DNA from: an uncultured Flavobacteriaceae bacterium
Lineage (GTDB): Bacteria > Bacteroidota > Bacteroidia > Flavobacteriales > Flavobacteriaceae
Length of the DNA stretch: 64,000 nt
Assembly (NCBI GenBank): GCA_947502635.1
Contig: CANNAN010000005.1
Span: 248,001-312,000, forward strand
Direction: 5' to 3'
Under the pieces are notes generated by a model. It was not told the DNA's origin, searched no databases, and saw only the letters and a program-made list of their open reading frames with translations. The position numbers and the translations under genes were made by a program. Positions 43,614 through 52,633 of this stretch are shown piece by piece (the stretch's first letter is position 1; every line of letters starts with the position of its first letter).

Positions 43614-45377
43614 TTAATCCTCATCGGTTATTGTTGTTCTAGGAGGTACATTTTTATCTGCACCAACATAGCCTATATTTTGATTAATACGGGCTAAAGA
43701 ATTAGCATCTATATCATCTTGAGGAATTGGCCAATAAATATGATAAGGAGCAACTTGATACACCTGATCTTTATATTGTAAACCACTAAACATCTCTGGT
43801 GCGGTTCTTTGCATTTTATCATAATAATAGTTATTTTCACTTATGGTAGATAAAGAATATCCATCTCTATTTTGACTGGCAAAAATATAAGAAACACGAG
43901 ATAACTCAGTTTTTCTAGGTTCCTCTGTGTATAACTCTCTAGCACGCTCATCCATAATGTAATCTATACTCATATCTGCGGCCGTTTTTTGACTGGCACC
44001 TGCTCTGGCACGTACCACATTAACATCATTAGCAGCACTTTGTAAATCACCTTTCCACCAATGTGCCTCAGCTCTTAATAAGTAAGTTTCTGCAAGTCTA
44101 AATACGTAAAAATGTCTAAACCCTCCACTGTTGTTCCCAGGACGAGATCTTGGAGTATGTGTTTTATAACGCGGAAACTCAAACATTCTACTAATAGAAT
44201 CTATGGCGACATCTTCAATTTGAATTTGCTGTCCAAATCTGGCGTCTGTAGGTTTGTTGTAGAAAAAATCTTCTAAGCCCCACCAGTTAGTATCACTATA
44301 TCGACGATCATTAGGGTCTTCATTTTTCATCGTGTAGTTAAAGTGATTATTGGGTCTTGCCCAACTCACACCTCTACCAAGTTTTTCTTCAAACTCGTCT
44401 TCGCCATTGCTCAGGTTATATTCACAACCAGGGATTAGCCACCATAAAGGTTGCCAATAACGGTCTGAACCACTTCCACTTCCTGAAGATCCTTGAACAT
44501 CAACTTCATCAATAGCTAATAATATAGCTTCTGTATTAGCATTTAGATCCATATTCTCCCTTTGGTGTAAATCCCATAAGACATCATATTCAGGATCATT
44601 AGCAAAAGGACCATTGCCAAAACGCTGGGTCATTAAGGCATACTTTCCGTCATTTATGATAGCACTAGATGAAGCAATTGCGTTATCAAACTCTCCTAAA
44701 GACAGGTAAATTTTAGTTAATAGATGATTCCCCGCAGCTTTATTTACTTTTCCTTTTAAAGTCGTTTCTGGAAGCCACTGTACAGCAAACTCCATATCTG
44801 CCTTAATCTTAGTTAATATAGCATCTACAGTAAAGCTCTCATAATTTAACCTTGGCTCAGTTAATTCTTGACCTGTCCATGGTACATCTCCAAAGAGGTG
44901 CACTAATCTGTAATACCAATAAGCTCTATGAAAATAAGCTTGACCTAAAATTTCATTTCTCTGAGCTTCACTTTCGTATACGGGGTCATCAATACGATTT
45001 ATTACGGTATTAATATTCTTGAAAATTGCGTAGGGTCCACGGAAATAAGAACGCGTATCACCTTGGGGTGGACTACGAAAAGGTGTTAAGGTAAGAATCG
45101 CATCACGTGCAGTACCCGAGTTTTGAAGACTTGAATATGAAATATCCGTCCAAAAATATTCTGTTCGTATTTTAGGAATGGCACTGTAATCTCCATCTCT
45201 TAACCATTTTCGTGCAGATACTAAACCTGCATCTAACCCCTCAGGTGTATTGTAAGCATTATTTGGCGAAAAGTCTGAAAGAGGATCCGCTGTATCGTCT
45301 AAAAATTTTTCTGAACATGAAGCAGCTAATAGAACCAAGATGCAACATATTAAACTATTGTATTTTTTCATAATCAT
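43614..45377 (-). CDS. SusD/RagB-family lipoprotein
   Basis: 587 aa from 45377; an in-frame ATG at 45371 is equally plausible. The lipobox LLAASC is followed by SEKFLDDTADPLSDFSPNNAY, the classic RagB start (FLD...P.....). Helical TPR-like scaffold motifs include AQRNEILGQAYFHRAYWYYRLVHLFGDVP and HFYVFRLAETYLLRAEAHWWKGD, and the conserved C-terminal YHIYWPIPQDDIDAN. It is a surface glycan-binding lid of the SusC channel encoded 3 bases upstream. The substrate is presumably the glycan attacked by the neighbouring glycosidase and sensed by the HTCS. Confidence 0.94.
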   Translation of the reverse strand: MIMKKYNSLICCILVLLAASCSEKFLDDTADPLSDFSPNNAYNTPEGLDAGLVSARKWLRDGDYSAIPKIRTEYFWTDISYSSLQNSGTARDAILTLTPFRSPPQGDTRSYFRGPYAIFKNINTVINRIDDPVYESEAQRNEILGQAYFHRAYWYYRLVHLFGDVPWTGQELTEPRLNYESFTVDAILTKIKADMEFAVQWLPETTLKGKVNKAAGNHLLTKIYLSLGEFDNAIASSSAIINDGKYALMTQRFGNGPFANDPEYDVLWDLHQRENMDLNANTEAILLAIDEVDVQGSSGSGSGSDRYWQPLWWLIPGCEYNLSNGEDEFEEKLGRGVSWARPNNHFNYTMKNEDPNDRRYSDTNWWGLEDFFYNKPTDARFGQQIQIEDVAIDSISRMFEFPRYKTHTPRSRPGNNSGGFRHFYVFRLAETYLLRAEAHWWKGDLQSAANDVNVVRARAGASQKTAADMSIDYIMDERARELYTEEPRKTELSRVSYIFASQNRDGYSLSTISENNYYYDKMQRTAPEMFSGLQYKDQVYQVAPYHIYWPIPQDDIDANSLARINQNIGYVGADKNVPPRTTITDED

Positions 45378-45380
45378 TTT

Positions 45381-48300
45381 TTATAATGTTATTAATAATC
45401 TTACTGTTCCAATAAAAGGTACGGGTCTTGCTGTTGGTTGGTTATAACCTGAAGAACGATATGTTTCAGGGTCATAAAATTCCCAGTTCGTAAAAATGGC
45501 TACGTTGTTTAAATCAACAGAAAGTTTTAAGGCATCTATATGAAGAAGGTCTGTAACAGTGTTAGGAAAAGTATACCCCAGTGTTATATTTTGAATTCTT
45601 ACAAAAGATTTGCTTTCATAATATTGTTCGCCATTAGCTCTGGAACCTAATCGCGCCCAATCATTTAATTGATTCTCGGGAGTCCAATAAGGGAAACTGT
45701 AACCATTAAGACGTTGCGCTTGCCATGAAATATTAGGGCCTAAACCACCTCCAAAGCGGCCGCTGTAAGCATCTTCGTGACCTAATTGACTGTCTAAAGA
45801 GATTGAAATATTAAAGTTTTTAAATAATGTAAAATCATTAGTCCAGTTAATGCGATGTTTAGGTTTTTTTTGACTTAGTACCTTTTGATCTACGATAGAT
45901 TCTATAACACCATCTCCGTTTTGATCTACGACTCTAAAATCACCAGGTTCTCTTCCATAAACGGCTGCTTCATCAACCTCATCTGTTGTGTAGACACCAT
46001 TAATTTCAAAACCATAGTTTATGTCTTTAGACTCACCAATAAACCAGTTATTGGCTCGGTCATCTGCTAATCGTTGTCCAATAACGTTTCCATCGTCATC
46101 TAAGATGTCTTCAATATCTCCATATAATTCAACAATTTCATTTCTATTAGTTGAATAATTTAAAGAAGAACTCCAGGCAAAATCTGGCTTGTCTATAATG
46201 ATGGCGTTCAAAGAAGCTTCAAAACCAGTATTGTCCAATCTTCCAAGGTTTGTAGAAATTGAGTTATAACCTGTTATTCTAGGTAGCTTTCTGCTCACTA
46301 TAAGATCTGTAGTCGTTGCTTTGTAATACTCTAAGGAACCAGATAGCGTGCCATTAAAAATAGAAAAATCAGTACCTATGTTTAAAGATTCTGTGCTTTC
46401 CCATTTTAAATTAGCATCTCCCAATCTAGTAGATGAAAGCCCCGTTACAGGTATGTCGGCACCATTATCACTATAAATATAATTGGTTGGGCTTAATAAA
46501 GCTAATGAGCTATATAATCCGAGATCACTTCTATTACCATTTTGTCCATAAGAAACTCTCAACTTTAAATTATCGATCCATGCTGTATCATTCAAAAAAG
46601 CTTCATCAGAAATATTCCATGCAAATGCTCCAGCTAAAAAAGTGGCTCTTCTGTTATTAGCACCTAATACAGAATACCCATCTCGACGTATAGACCCTGT
46701 TAAAAGATATCTACCTTTATATCCGTAATTCAATCTTCCTAATAGCCCATCTGCACTATAGCCTTCGTCATAACTACTAACTATAGGGTTTGTGCCGATC
46801 TCTAAGTTACTATAACCTAAAATTTCACTAGGTACAAATTGAGAGTTACGAGAGGTATGACCTGAGCTTTGGCGCTTTTCTGCATTTACAACAAAAGTAG
46901 CATCTAATTTATGATTTTCTCCAAATTGCTTTTCCCAACTTAAAATATTATCGACATTCCAAGTATAACGTCTATCGGTTCTTCTGGATCCTCCAGACCC
47001 TTGGGCATCTGGGCTCGTTCTATTAAAGAAAGAATCTTGTATCCAACCAAAACTATTTACCCAATTAATACGATATTTAATACCGTAAGGTAATTCGAGT
47101 TCTGCAAAAATGTTGGCGATTAAATTATCATCTTCTATATCTCTTGTGCTATTGCTAGAAGAGAAAAATGGGTTGATCGCTGCTGCATCATTAAAAGGTT
47201 CTAAACGAATAGAACCATCTTCATTAAATTTTGACCCATAAGGACTTTGTACTATAGCACGCGAAAAACTTGGACTTGTTTCTCCGTTTGCTGTGACTGT
47301 ATTATCCGAGCCTCTGCCATTATCTCTTGAAAATTGTCCGTTAACTCCAATTTTGAAAAAAGACTTTATTTTAGTTTCTAAGTTAACTCTAGCTCGAATA
47401 CTTTCAAATTGATCATTCAAAATATAGCCCTCATTCTTCACATTAGCTAAAGAGAAGTAATGAGAAGACTTTTCGTTACCACCAGAAATACTTATAGAGT
47501 TTTCTCTACGAATACCAGTTCTAGTGACTTCATCAAACCAATCAGTGGTTCTGCCAGCTTCATAGTTTTCAAGCTCTACGGCGCTCATTCCTAATCTGTT
47601 AAACCATAGTTCGTTATTTGTTGTATTTGGGTTAATAGGATTTGTAGCGCCATAATTTCTCCAAGTGTTAATATCTACTCCGTCCAACCCTGCGGGGTTT
47701 CTGTAAAACTGAGGATTTGGTCCTGAGGTGCCAGGGTTGTTAGTCTCATAGGCAGCAACTTTAAAATCTAAGAATTCTTGAGGCCCTCTAAATTTAGGAT
47801 AGTTTGTTAATTTAGAAATTCCAACCGAAGAGCTGAAATTGATAACAGATTTACCTCTTCCCTTTTTTGTAGTTACGATAATAACTCCATTTGATGAACG
47901 CGCTCCAAAAATAGCGGCAGAACTAGCGTCTTTAAGCACATCTATGCTTTGTACATCATTGGCATTAATATCTGAAAGGCTTCCGTAATAAACCACACCA
48001 TCCAAAACAATTAAGGGGGCAGTACCTCCAGATAAAGAAGTATCTCCACGAACAAGAAAACTGGTGCCTCCAGAAGGTGAATTACTAACGGTTGTTGAGA
48101 GTCCTGCAATACGACCTCTTAAGGCTTCACTAACATTAGTAACACCTCTTTTCGATATATCTTCAGCATTAATACTAGTAATGGCGCCCGTTAAATCTTT
48201 TCTTCTTTGGGTGCCGTATCCAACGACTACGATAGCATCAAGACCAGTCGTATCTTCTTTAAGTGTAATGTTTAACTTTGACTGCCCATTAATAGGTATT

Positions 48301-48572
48301 TCAATAGTTTTAAATCCAATATAGGAAATTACTAAGGTTGAATTACTGCTAGATACAGTTATAGAAAAGCTTGCGTCAAAATCTGATTGAACACCATTAG
48401 TAGTTCCTTTTTCAATTATGCTTGCTCCAGGAAAAGGAACTCCAGATTCATCTGTTATTGTCCCTGTTACTGTAAACCTGGTAGTCTGAGCATTTCCTAA
48501 AAAGGAAAATGTAGACAAAAGAAATAGCAAAATTATGCTACAACTACGTGTGGGGCTATTTGTTTTTTTCAT
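45381..48572 (-). CDS. SusC/RagA-family TonB-dependent transporter
   Basis: 1063 aa. A signal peptide is followed by a carboxypeptidase-regulatory-like domain (VTGTITDESGVPFPGASI), a TonB-box region DAIVVVGYGTQRRKDLTGAI, and a plug with APLIVLDGVVYYGSL and SAAIFGARSSNGVIIVTTKKG, the SusC signature. A 22-strand barrel ends in TVRLLITL. It is the first gene of a minus-strand operon with susD. The 698-base region upstream holds one exact and one split copy of the presumed HTCS site, supporting HTCS control. Confidence 0.95.
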   Translation of the reverse strand: MKKTNSPTRSCSIILLFLLSTFSFLGNAQTTRFTVTGTITDESGVPFPGASIIEKGTTNGVQSDFDASFSITVSSSNSTLVISYIGFKTIEIPINGQSKLNITLKEDTTGLDAIVVVGYGTQRRKDLTGAITSINAEDISKRGVTNVSEALRGRIAGLSTTVSNSPSGGTSFLVRGDTSLSGGTAPLIVLDGVVYYGSLSDINANDVQSIDVLKDASSAAIFGARSSNGVIIVTTKKGRGKSVINFSSSVGISKLTNYPKFRGPQEFLDFKVAAYETNNPGTSGPNPQFYRNPAGLDGVDINTWRNYGATNPINPNTTNNELWFNRLGMSAVELENYEAGRTTDWFDEVTRTGIRRENSISISGGNEKSSHYFSLANVKNEGYILNDQFESIRARVNLETKIKSFFKIGVNGQFSRDNGRGSDNTVTANGETSPSFSRAIVQSPYGSKFNEDGSIRLEPFNDAAAINPFFSSSNSTRDIEDDNLIANIFAELELPYGIKYRINWVNSFGWIQDSFFNRTSPDAQGSGGSRRTDRRYTWNVDNILSWEKQFGENHKLDATFVVNAEKRQSSGHTSRNSQFVPSEILGYSNLEIGTNPIVSSYDEGYSADGLLGRLNYGYKGRYLLTGSIRRDGYSVLGANNRRATFLAGAFAWNISDEAFLNDTAWIDNLKLRVSYGQNGNRSDLGLYSSLALLSPTNYIYSDNGADIPVTGLSSTRLGDANLKWESTESLNIGTDFSIFNGTLSGSLEYYKATTTDLIVSRKLPRITGYNSISTNLGRLDNTGFEASLNAIIIDKPDFAWSSSLNYSTNRNEIVELYGDIEDILDDDGNVIGQRLADDRANNWFIGESKDINYGFEINGVYTTDEVDEAAVYGREPGDFRVVDQNGDGVIESIVDQKVLSQKKPKHRINWTNDFTLFKNFNISISLDSQLGHEDAYSGRFGGGLGPNISWQAQRLNGYSFPYWTPENQLNDWARLGSRANGEQYYESKSFVRIQNITLGYTFPNTVTDLLHIDALKLSVDLNNVAIFTNWEFYDPETYRSSGYNQPTARPVPFIGTVRLLITL

Positions 48573-48684
48573 TTAAATATTTTTAAGTTAATATTGATTG
48601 TTGGTTAAATTTGTCACTCAAAATACAGTTGTAGAAATTTTTATTATTTCTTAGTCATCTGTATTTTAATGCAATACCTTAAAA

Positions 48685-48718
48685 AAGTATTTGACAAGAT
48701 TTATAATACTCTCTCATA
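48685..48718 (+). promoter_or_regulatory. Split HTCS-like site
   Basis: AAGTATTTGA (48685-48694) and TACTCTCTCATA (48707-48718) match the two halves of 37061-37082 (AAGTATTTGA then TACGCTCTCATA, 21 of 22 bases). Here they are separated by 12 extra bases, about one helical turn. The orientation is opposite to susC. Confidence 0.4.
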
Positions 48719-48852
48719 TAGTAATTTGTTTCCATATTTTATTAAAGATTTAGTTGTTATTAATTAATTTGATTAAGTTTTTAATTTTAAGATAATTTTG
48801 CGTTTTATGTGTCTTGTAAAAGTAATTTGCTTCAAGAGTTATAATTTATAAT

Positions 48853-48873
48853 AGCGTATCAAATACTTGTAAA
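48853..48873 (-). promoter_or_regulatory. Putative HTCS operator, copy 2
   Basis: The minus strand reads three Ts then ACAAGTATTTGATACGCT, identical to 37056-37076 over 21 bases, and points toward susC, whose ATG is about 280 bases away. Confidence 0.6.
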
Positions 48874-49200
48874 TTCATATAACATGGATGTTTTTGTTGA
48901 ATAAATAATATTTTTTGTGTTAAAAAAGAGACAATGTAATATCTTGTAGATGTATGGGTGATTTGTATAACTTGCTGTATACGAGTGTGGAGGTGAATAA
49001 GGTTTTGGGTTCGGTCTACATTTTGTAAATAGATGCTGGTAGATAAAGTACTTTGTTTATAGAATAATGGGGTTTATTAAGTAAATAGCAGAGAGGGGTA
49101 GCTGTCTGTTTTATTGAGAGTGAAAAAGAATGATTTGTTTAATTGATTGTATGCGAATTTGATAAGAAAGAAGTCTTTTAAGTTTAATCTTTGTTATATA

Positions 49201-49263
49201 AAAGAGGGTATCTGAAAAGTGTTATTCTGAATGATAATTTCTAAGTTTTTAGACACCCTCTTT
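49201..49263 (-). terminator. Hairpin terminator, member of a repeated element
   Basis: AAAGAGGGTATCTGAAAA (49201-49218) pairs with TTTTTAGACACCCTCTTT (49246-49263) with two non-Watson-Crick positions. It lies 8 bases after the transporter stop on the minus strand. The same stem and internal CATTCAGAA-like sequence recur at 54655-54737. Confidence 0.65.
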
Positions 49264-49270
49264 CTTGTCT

Positions 49271-51007
49271 CTACCACAAAAATCCATAGATGGAAGAGAG
49301 AATCACTATAATTATAAAGGCTATCATATTAAAAGATTTATCAGTTTTAAAAATTTGAGAGCCCAGGGTGATCGCTTTTTGATTATTGGTTTTATTTGTG
49401 AAAATAAAATACAAACAAGTAATATTCATAAATAAAAATAGTGCGCCAATCCAAGGAGGAAGTAGAATATCGTTGGTAAATATTCTAAAGGCAAAAGGGA
49501 TGGATGTTAATAGCATAGTTCCAAGAATTAAAAATGCAGATTTTGAACTTGTTTTTTTATCTACACTATAAGGTTTATCAAGGTATGATAAGCATACTAT
49601 TAATGTCGATAATACAACAAAAGAAATAGTCATACGATAGAAAAATGGTATGTCGGTCATTATAAATAACCCAATAGATAAAGGGACACATAATAAAGCG
49701 ACCCATAGTGCAGCTTTCGCACTTGTTCGTTTCCAAAACATGCCAAATATAATAGAGACAAAAGCACCAGGGCTTATAAAGCCTGTAAACTCTTGGATGA
49801 ATTGAAATGCCTGATCGAGTTCAAGCATGCTTAAAAGAGGCGCTACTAACATGCCAACTAGCAAAGCGCCCGCTGCGGTTATTTTTCCAACTTTAACCAG
49901 ATGTTTTTGAGAAGCATTTTTCTTAAATATAGGCTTGTACAAATCTAACGTAGCAATAGTTGATACACTATTAACTAACGAGCTAATAGAGCTCCCGATA
50001 GCTGCTACTAAAGCTGCAAAAACGAGCCCTTTTATACCTATTGGTACGAGTTGACTAAGTACCCAGGGGAATGCTTCATCTGGTTTGCCTATGTCTGCTT
50101 GTAATGCATAAGCGGCCATTCCTGGTATGACTGCTATTACTGGCATTAAAATTTTTAATAAAGCAGCAGAAGCAACGCCTTTTTGAGCTTCCTTTATGTT
50201 TTTTGCAGCTAAAGCACGTTGAATAATAAATTGATTACCACCCCAATAATATAAATTAGTGATCCACATACCGCCAACTAAAACACTAATTCCAGGAACA
50301 CTACTAAAGTATTCATGTCCTTTATCTAGAATCATATCAAACCTTTCGGGAGCAAACTTATATAAATTAGAAATGCCATTAAAAACACTGCCATCTCCAA
50401 GAGTATAAAGTGCTGCTCCAGCAGCAATTAATCCTCCTATTAATAAGACAACAGCTTGTATAACATCTGTCCATACAACAGCTTTTAATCCTCCAAAAAT
50501 GGAAAAGGAAGCCGAATAAATAACTAATCCTAGAACCCCGACAAGAATAGGTAGTCCTGTTAAATTTTCAATAGCTAAACCACCTAGGTAAAAAATAGAA
50601 GAGATATTAACAAAAACGTATAGAATGATTAAAATAAAACTAAAACAAATGCGTACACGATTATCAAATCTATTTTTCAGAAATTGAGGGATCGAGAAAA
50701 TTTTTTTCTCAAGAAAAACAGGTAAAAGGTATTTTGCAACTAAAATTAAAGTTAAGGCAGACATAAGCTCATAGCCGCCAATAGCTAGTCCGATAGCATA
50801 CCCAGATCCGTTCGTTCCTAAAATTTGTTCGGCCGAAATATTGGAGGCAATTAGAGAGCCACCAACAATCCACCATGGTAAAGATTTGCTAGCTAAAAAA
50901 TAATCTGAAGCATTTTTATATTTAGCTCGAGACATCCATAGGCCATACCCTATGATTCCAAATAAATAAGTGAATAATATTATAAGATCTAAATTTGATA
51001 AAAACAT
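49271..51007 (-). CDS. Sodium:solute symporter (SSS family, SGLT-like)
   Basis: 578 aa with about 14 hydrophobic helices. LIILFTYLFGIIGYGLWMSR (helix 1), SDYFLASKSLPWWIVGGSLIASNISAEQ and the motif GLKAVVWTDVIQA are diagnostic of the SSS sugar-symporter branch. GSSISSLVNSVSTIATLDLY corresponds to the sodium-site helix (SS/ST residues). It imports a monosaccharide or oligosaccharide with sodium at the inner membrane. It is on the same strand as susCD but separated by about 700 bases, so it has its own promoter. The substrate is likely a product of this locus. Confidence 0.92.
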   Translation of the reverse strand: MFLSNLDLIILFTYLFGIIGYGLWMSRAKYKNASDYFLASKSLPWWIVGGSLIASNISAEQILGTNGSGYAIGLAIGGYELMSALTLILVAKYLLPVFLEKKIFSIPQFLKNRFDNRVRICFSFILIILYVFVNISSIFYLGGLAIENLTGLPILVGVLGLVIYSASFSIFGGLKAVVWTDVIQAVVLLIGGLIAAGAALYTLGDGSVFNGISNLYKFAPERFDMILDKGHEYFSSVPGISVLVGGMWITNLYYWGGNQFIIQRALAAKNIKEAQKGVASAALLKILMPVIAVIPGMAAYALQADIGKPDEAFPWVLSQLVPIGIKGLVFAALVAAIGSSISSLVNSVSTIATLDLYKPIFKKNASQKHLVKVGKITAAGALLVGMLVAPLLSMLELDQAFQFIQEFTGFISPGAFVSIIFGMFWKRTSAKAALWVALLCVPLSIGLFIMTDIPFFYRMTISFVVLSTLIVCLSYLDKPYSVDKKTSSKSAFLILGTMLLTSIPFAFRIFTNDILLPPWIGALFLFMNITCLYFIFTNKTNNQKAITLGSQIFKTDKSFNMIAFIIIVILSSIYGFLW

Positions 51008-51125
51008 GATTTACTAATTAGGTTAGCTTCAAAAGTATAAAGGCCTAATTGTAATTAAAGAATCAAATAGCTAGTAGTGGTATGGTTTAGTAAGATAAAC
51101 GTTCGTTTTGGCTTAGCCGTACGTG

Positions 51126-52241
51126 TTAATTTTTTGGAAAAATACTTTTTTTGTATTCAGAAGGTGTCTGTCCTGTGTTTTTTTTAAAAGCAGCATTAAA
51201 TGTGGTTTTAGAATTAAAACCTGCTTCCATGGCTATTACCATTAATTTATAATCTTTGTGTTTTTCAGAATTCATTAATTTTTTAACTTCATGTACTCTG
51301 TACCTATTAACAAAATCGTAATAGTTAGTTTGAAACTGTTTTGATAAAACTTCTGATACGTAGTTTTCTGAGGTAGCAACCTCCTTACTTAAGTCTTTTA
51401 ACTGCAACTTTCTGTTTTTATATAATTGCTTTTCTTCCATTACAGTAAGTATTTTTTCTTCAATGCTTTTAAGGCGTTCAACATCTAATTCATATGATTT
51501 GCTGTTAGGAGACGTTTGGTTGTTTTTTCTTTTTGATGCATCAATACCTATAATTTTTCGATATGCAATTATTAATCCAGCAGTTGTAACCATTGTTAGA
51601 TATAAATTGTTTGGATAGGACAAAATACTTTCAGGATACCAATATAAATCTTGAACTATTTGTATAATAGACAAAAATGCAATAATGCCAAGCACGATAA
51701 ATAAGTAATAAACATCTCTGTTTGTTTTTATAGGCTGCTTTTTTATAATGGAATAACTTAAAGCTAACCCTGTAATATGAATAATCGTGATGACTACTTT
51801 TATAATCCAATATTCTATATGAGCAAAAGAGCTTTCAGTAAGAAAATAACGATCTCTTAAAGTTAAATCTCCTAATAAAATGTAATACGATTTTATGAAA
51901 AAATAACAAAACATAATGCAAAAGGATAAGAATAATAATTGAAAGACTCTTTTATGAAACGCTTCCTTTTTATTGTAAGTGATTAAGGTTAATTTATAGA
52001 GTGCAATTGGTGTGAATGCCGACCAAGGGAGGTAGGCTAATGTGAAATTTGGAGAATAAAAAAACAGATTAAATAAGCCAACATAATTAAATAAATCTAA
52101 AACAATAGATAATACAAACGTACTATACCATAGTGTTAATTTTTTGTCGGAATAAGAGAGGAGTAAAATATATAAAAGAAATAAATTAAGCAGCCCGAAA
52201 ATATGGTAATGCTTTAGTATTTCTGATAAGAAATGGGACAT
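51126..52241 (-). CDS. Membrane-anchored AraC-family regulator
   Basis: 371 aa. The N-terminal ~225 residues hold about seven hydrophobic helices (IFGLLNLFLLYILLLSY, LALSYSIIKK, LYLTMVTTAGLIIAYR). A linker leads to a C-terminal AraC domain: LKDLSKEVATSENYVSEVLSKQF (first HTH) and VIAMEAGFNSKTTFNAAFKKNTGQTPSEYKK (second HTH). Such 7TM-AraC proteins are frequent next to flavobacterial transporters and are thought to sense a signal in the membrane. It is encoded 118 bases upstream of the SSS gene on the same strand, so it probably regulates that transporter or the divergent GPH symporter. Confidence 0.88.
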   Translation of the reverse strand: MSHFLSEILKHYHIFGLLNLFLLYILLLSYSDKKLTLWYSTFVLSIVLDLFNYVGLFNLFFYSPNFTLAYLPWSAFTPIALYKLTLITYNKKEAFHKRVFQLLFLSFCIMFCYFFIKSYYILLGDLTLRDRYFLTESSFAHIEYWIIKVVITIIHITGLALSYSIIKKQPIKTNRDVYYLFIVLGIIAFLSIIQIVQDLYWYPESILSYPNNLYLTMVTTAGLIIAYRKIIGIDASKRKNNQTSPNSKSYELDVERLKSIEEKILTVMEEKQLYKNRKLQLKDLSKEVATSENYVSEVLSKQFQTNYYDFVNRYRVHEVKKLMNSEKHKDYKLMVIAMEAGFNSKTTFNAAFKKNTGQTPSEYKKSIFPKN

Positions 52242-52633
52242 TCTAAATAATCTGGATTTAAATTAAAGTGTTGAATTTAGCATAATTATTTAATCTAGAA
52301 AAGAATCATGAACTGTTGTTTGGTATAGAACTTATCTTGACTAACGATGCTATGCCTTTCAAAAGGTCCTTAATCTGAAAAATTTCAACTTATTTTCGGT
52401 TAAAAATAAAAAGTAAAGATGAGCTCGCATTGGAAGTTGATGGTGTTTATTTCTAACTAAGAACGGTAAAACATTTTTTTGTAAGCTAAATGAGAGAATA
52501 ATATCGGATTTCAAAGAAAAAGTATTTAAATTCAAACCATGAAAAAGCTAATTTAACCTGCAATTAATTGATAAAAAAAGTAAGAATTAATTAATCGTTC
52601 AAGCTTTAGTGATACAACATATAATTAATATTT
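52242..52633. other. Divergent intergenic region, AraC regulator / GPH symporter
   Basis: A 392-base gap between divergently transcribed genes. It must hold both promoters, but I find no clear TAnnTTTG pair, hairpin or repeat in it. Confidence 0.4.

Larger units (their letters stand above)
48573..49270. promoter_or_regulatory. Upstream region of susC and 3' region of SSS gene
   Basis: A 698-base gap without credible genes. It holds a split HTCS-like site (48685-48718), the exact 21-bp HTCS-like site (48853-48873) and a hairpin terminator (49201-49263) for the gene at 49271-51007. The remainder (about 48880-49190) is AT-rich with no recognised element. Confidence 0.5.
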
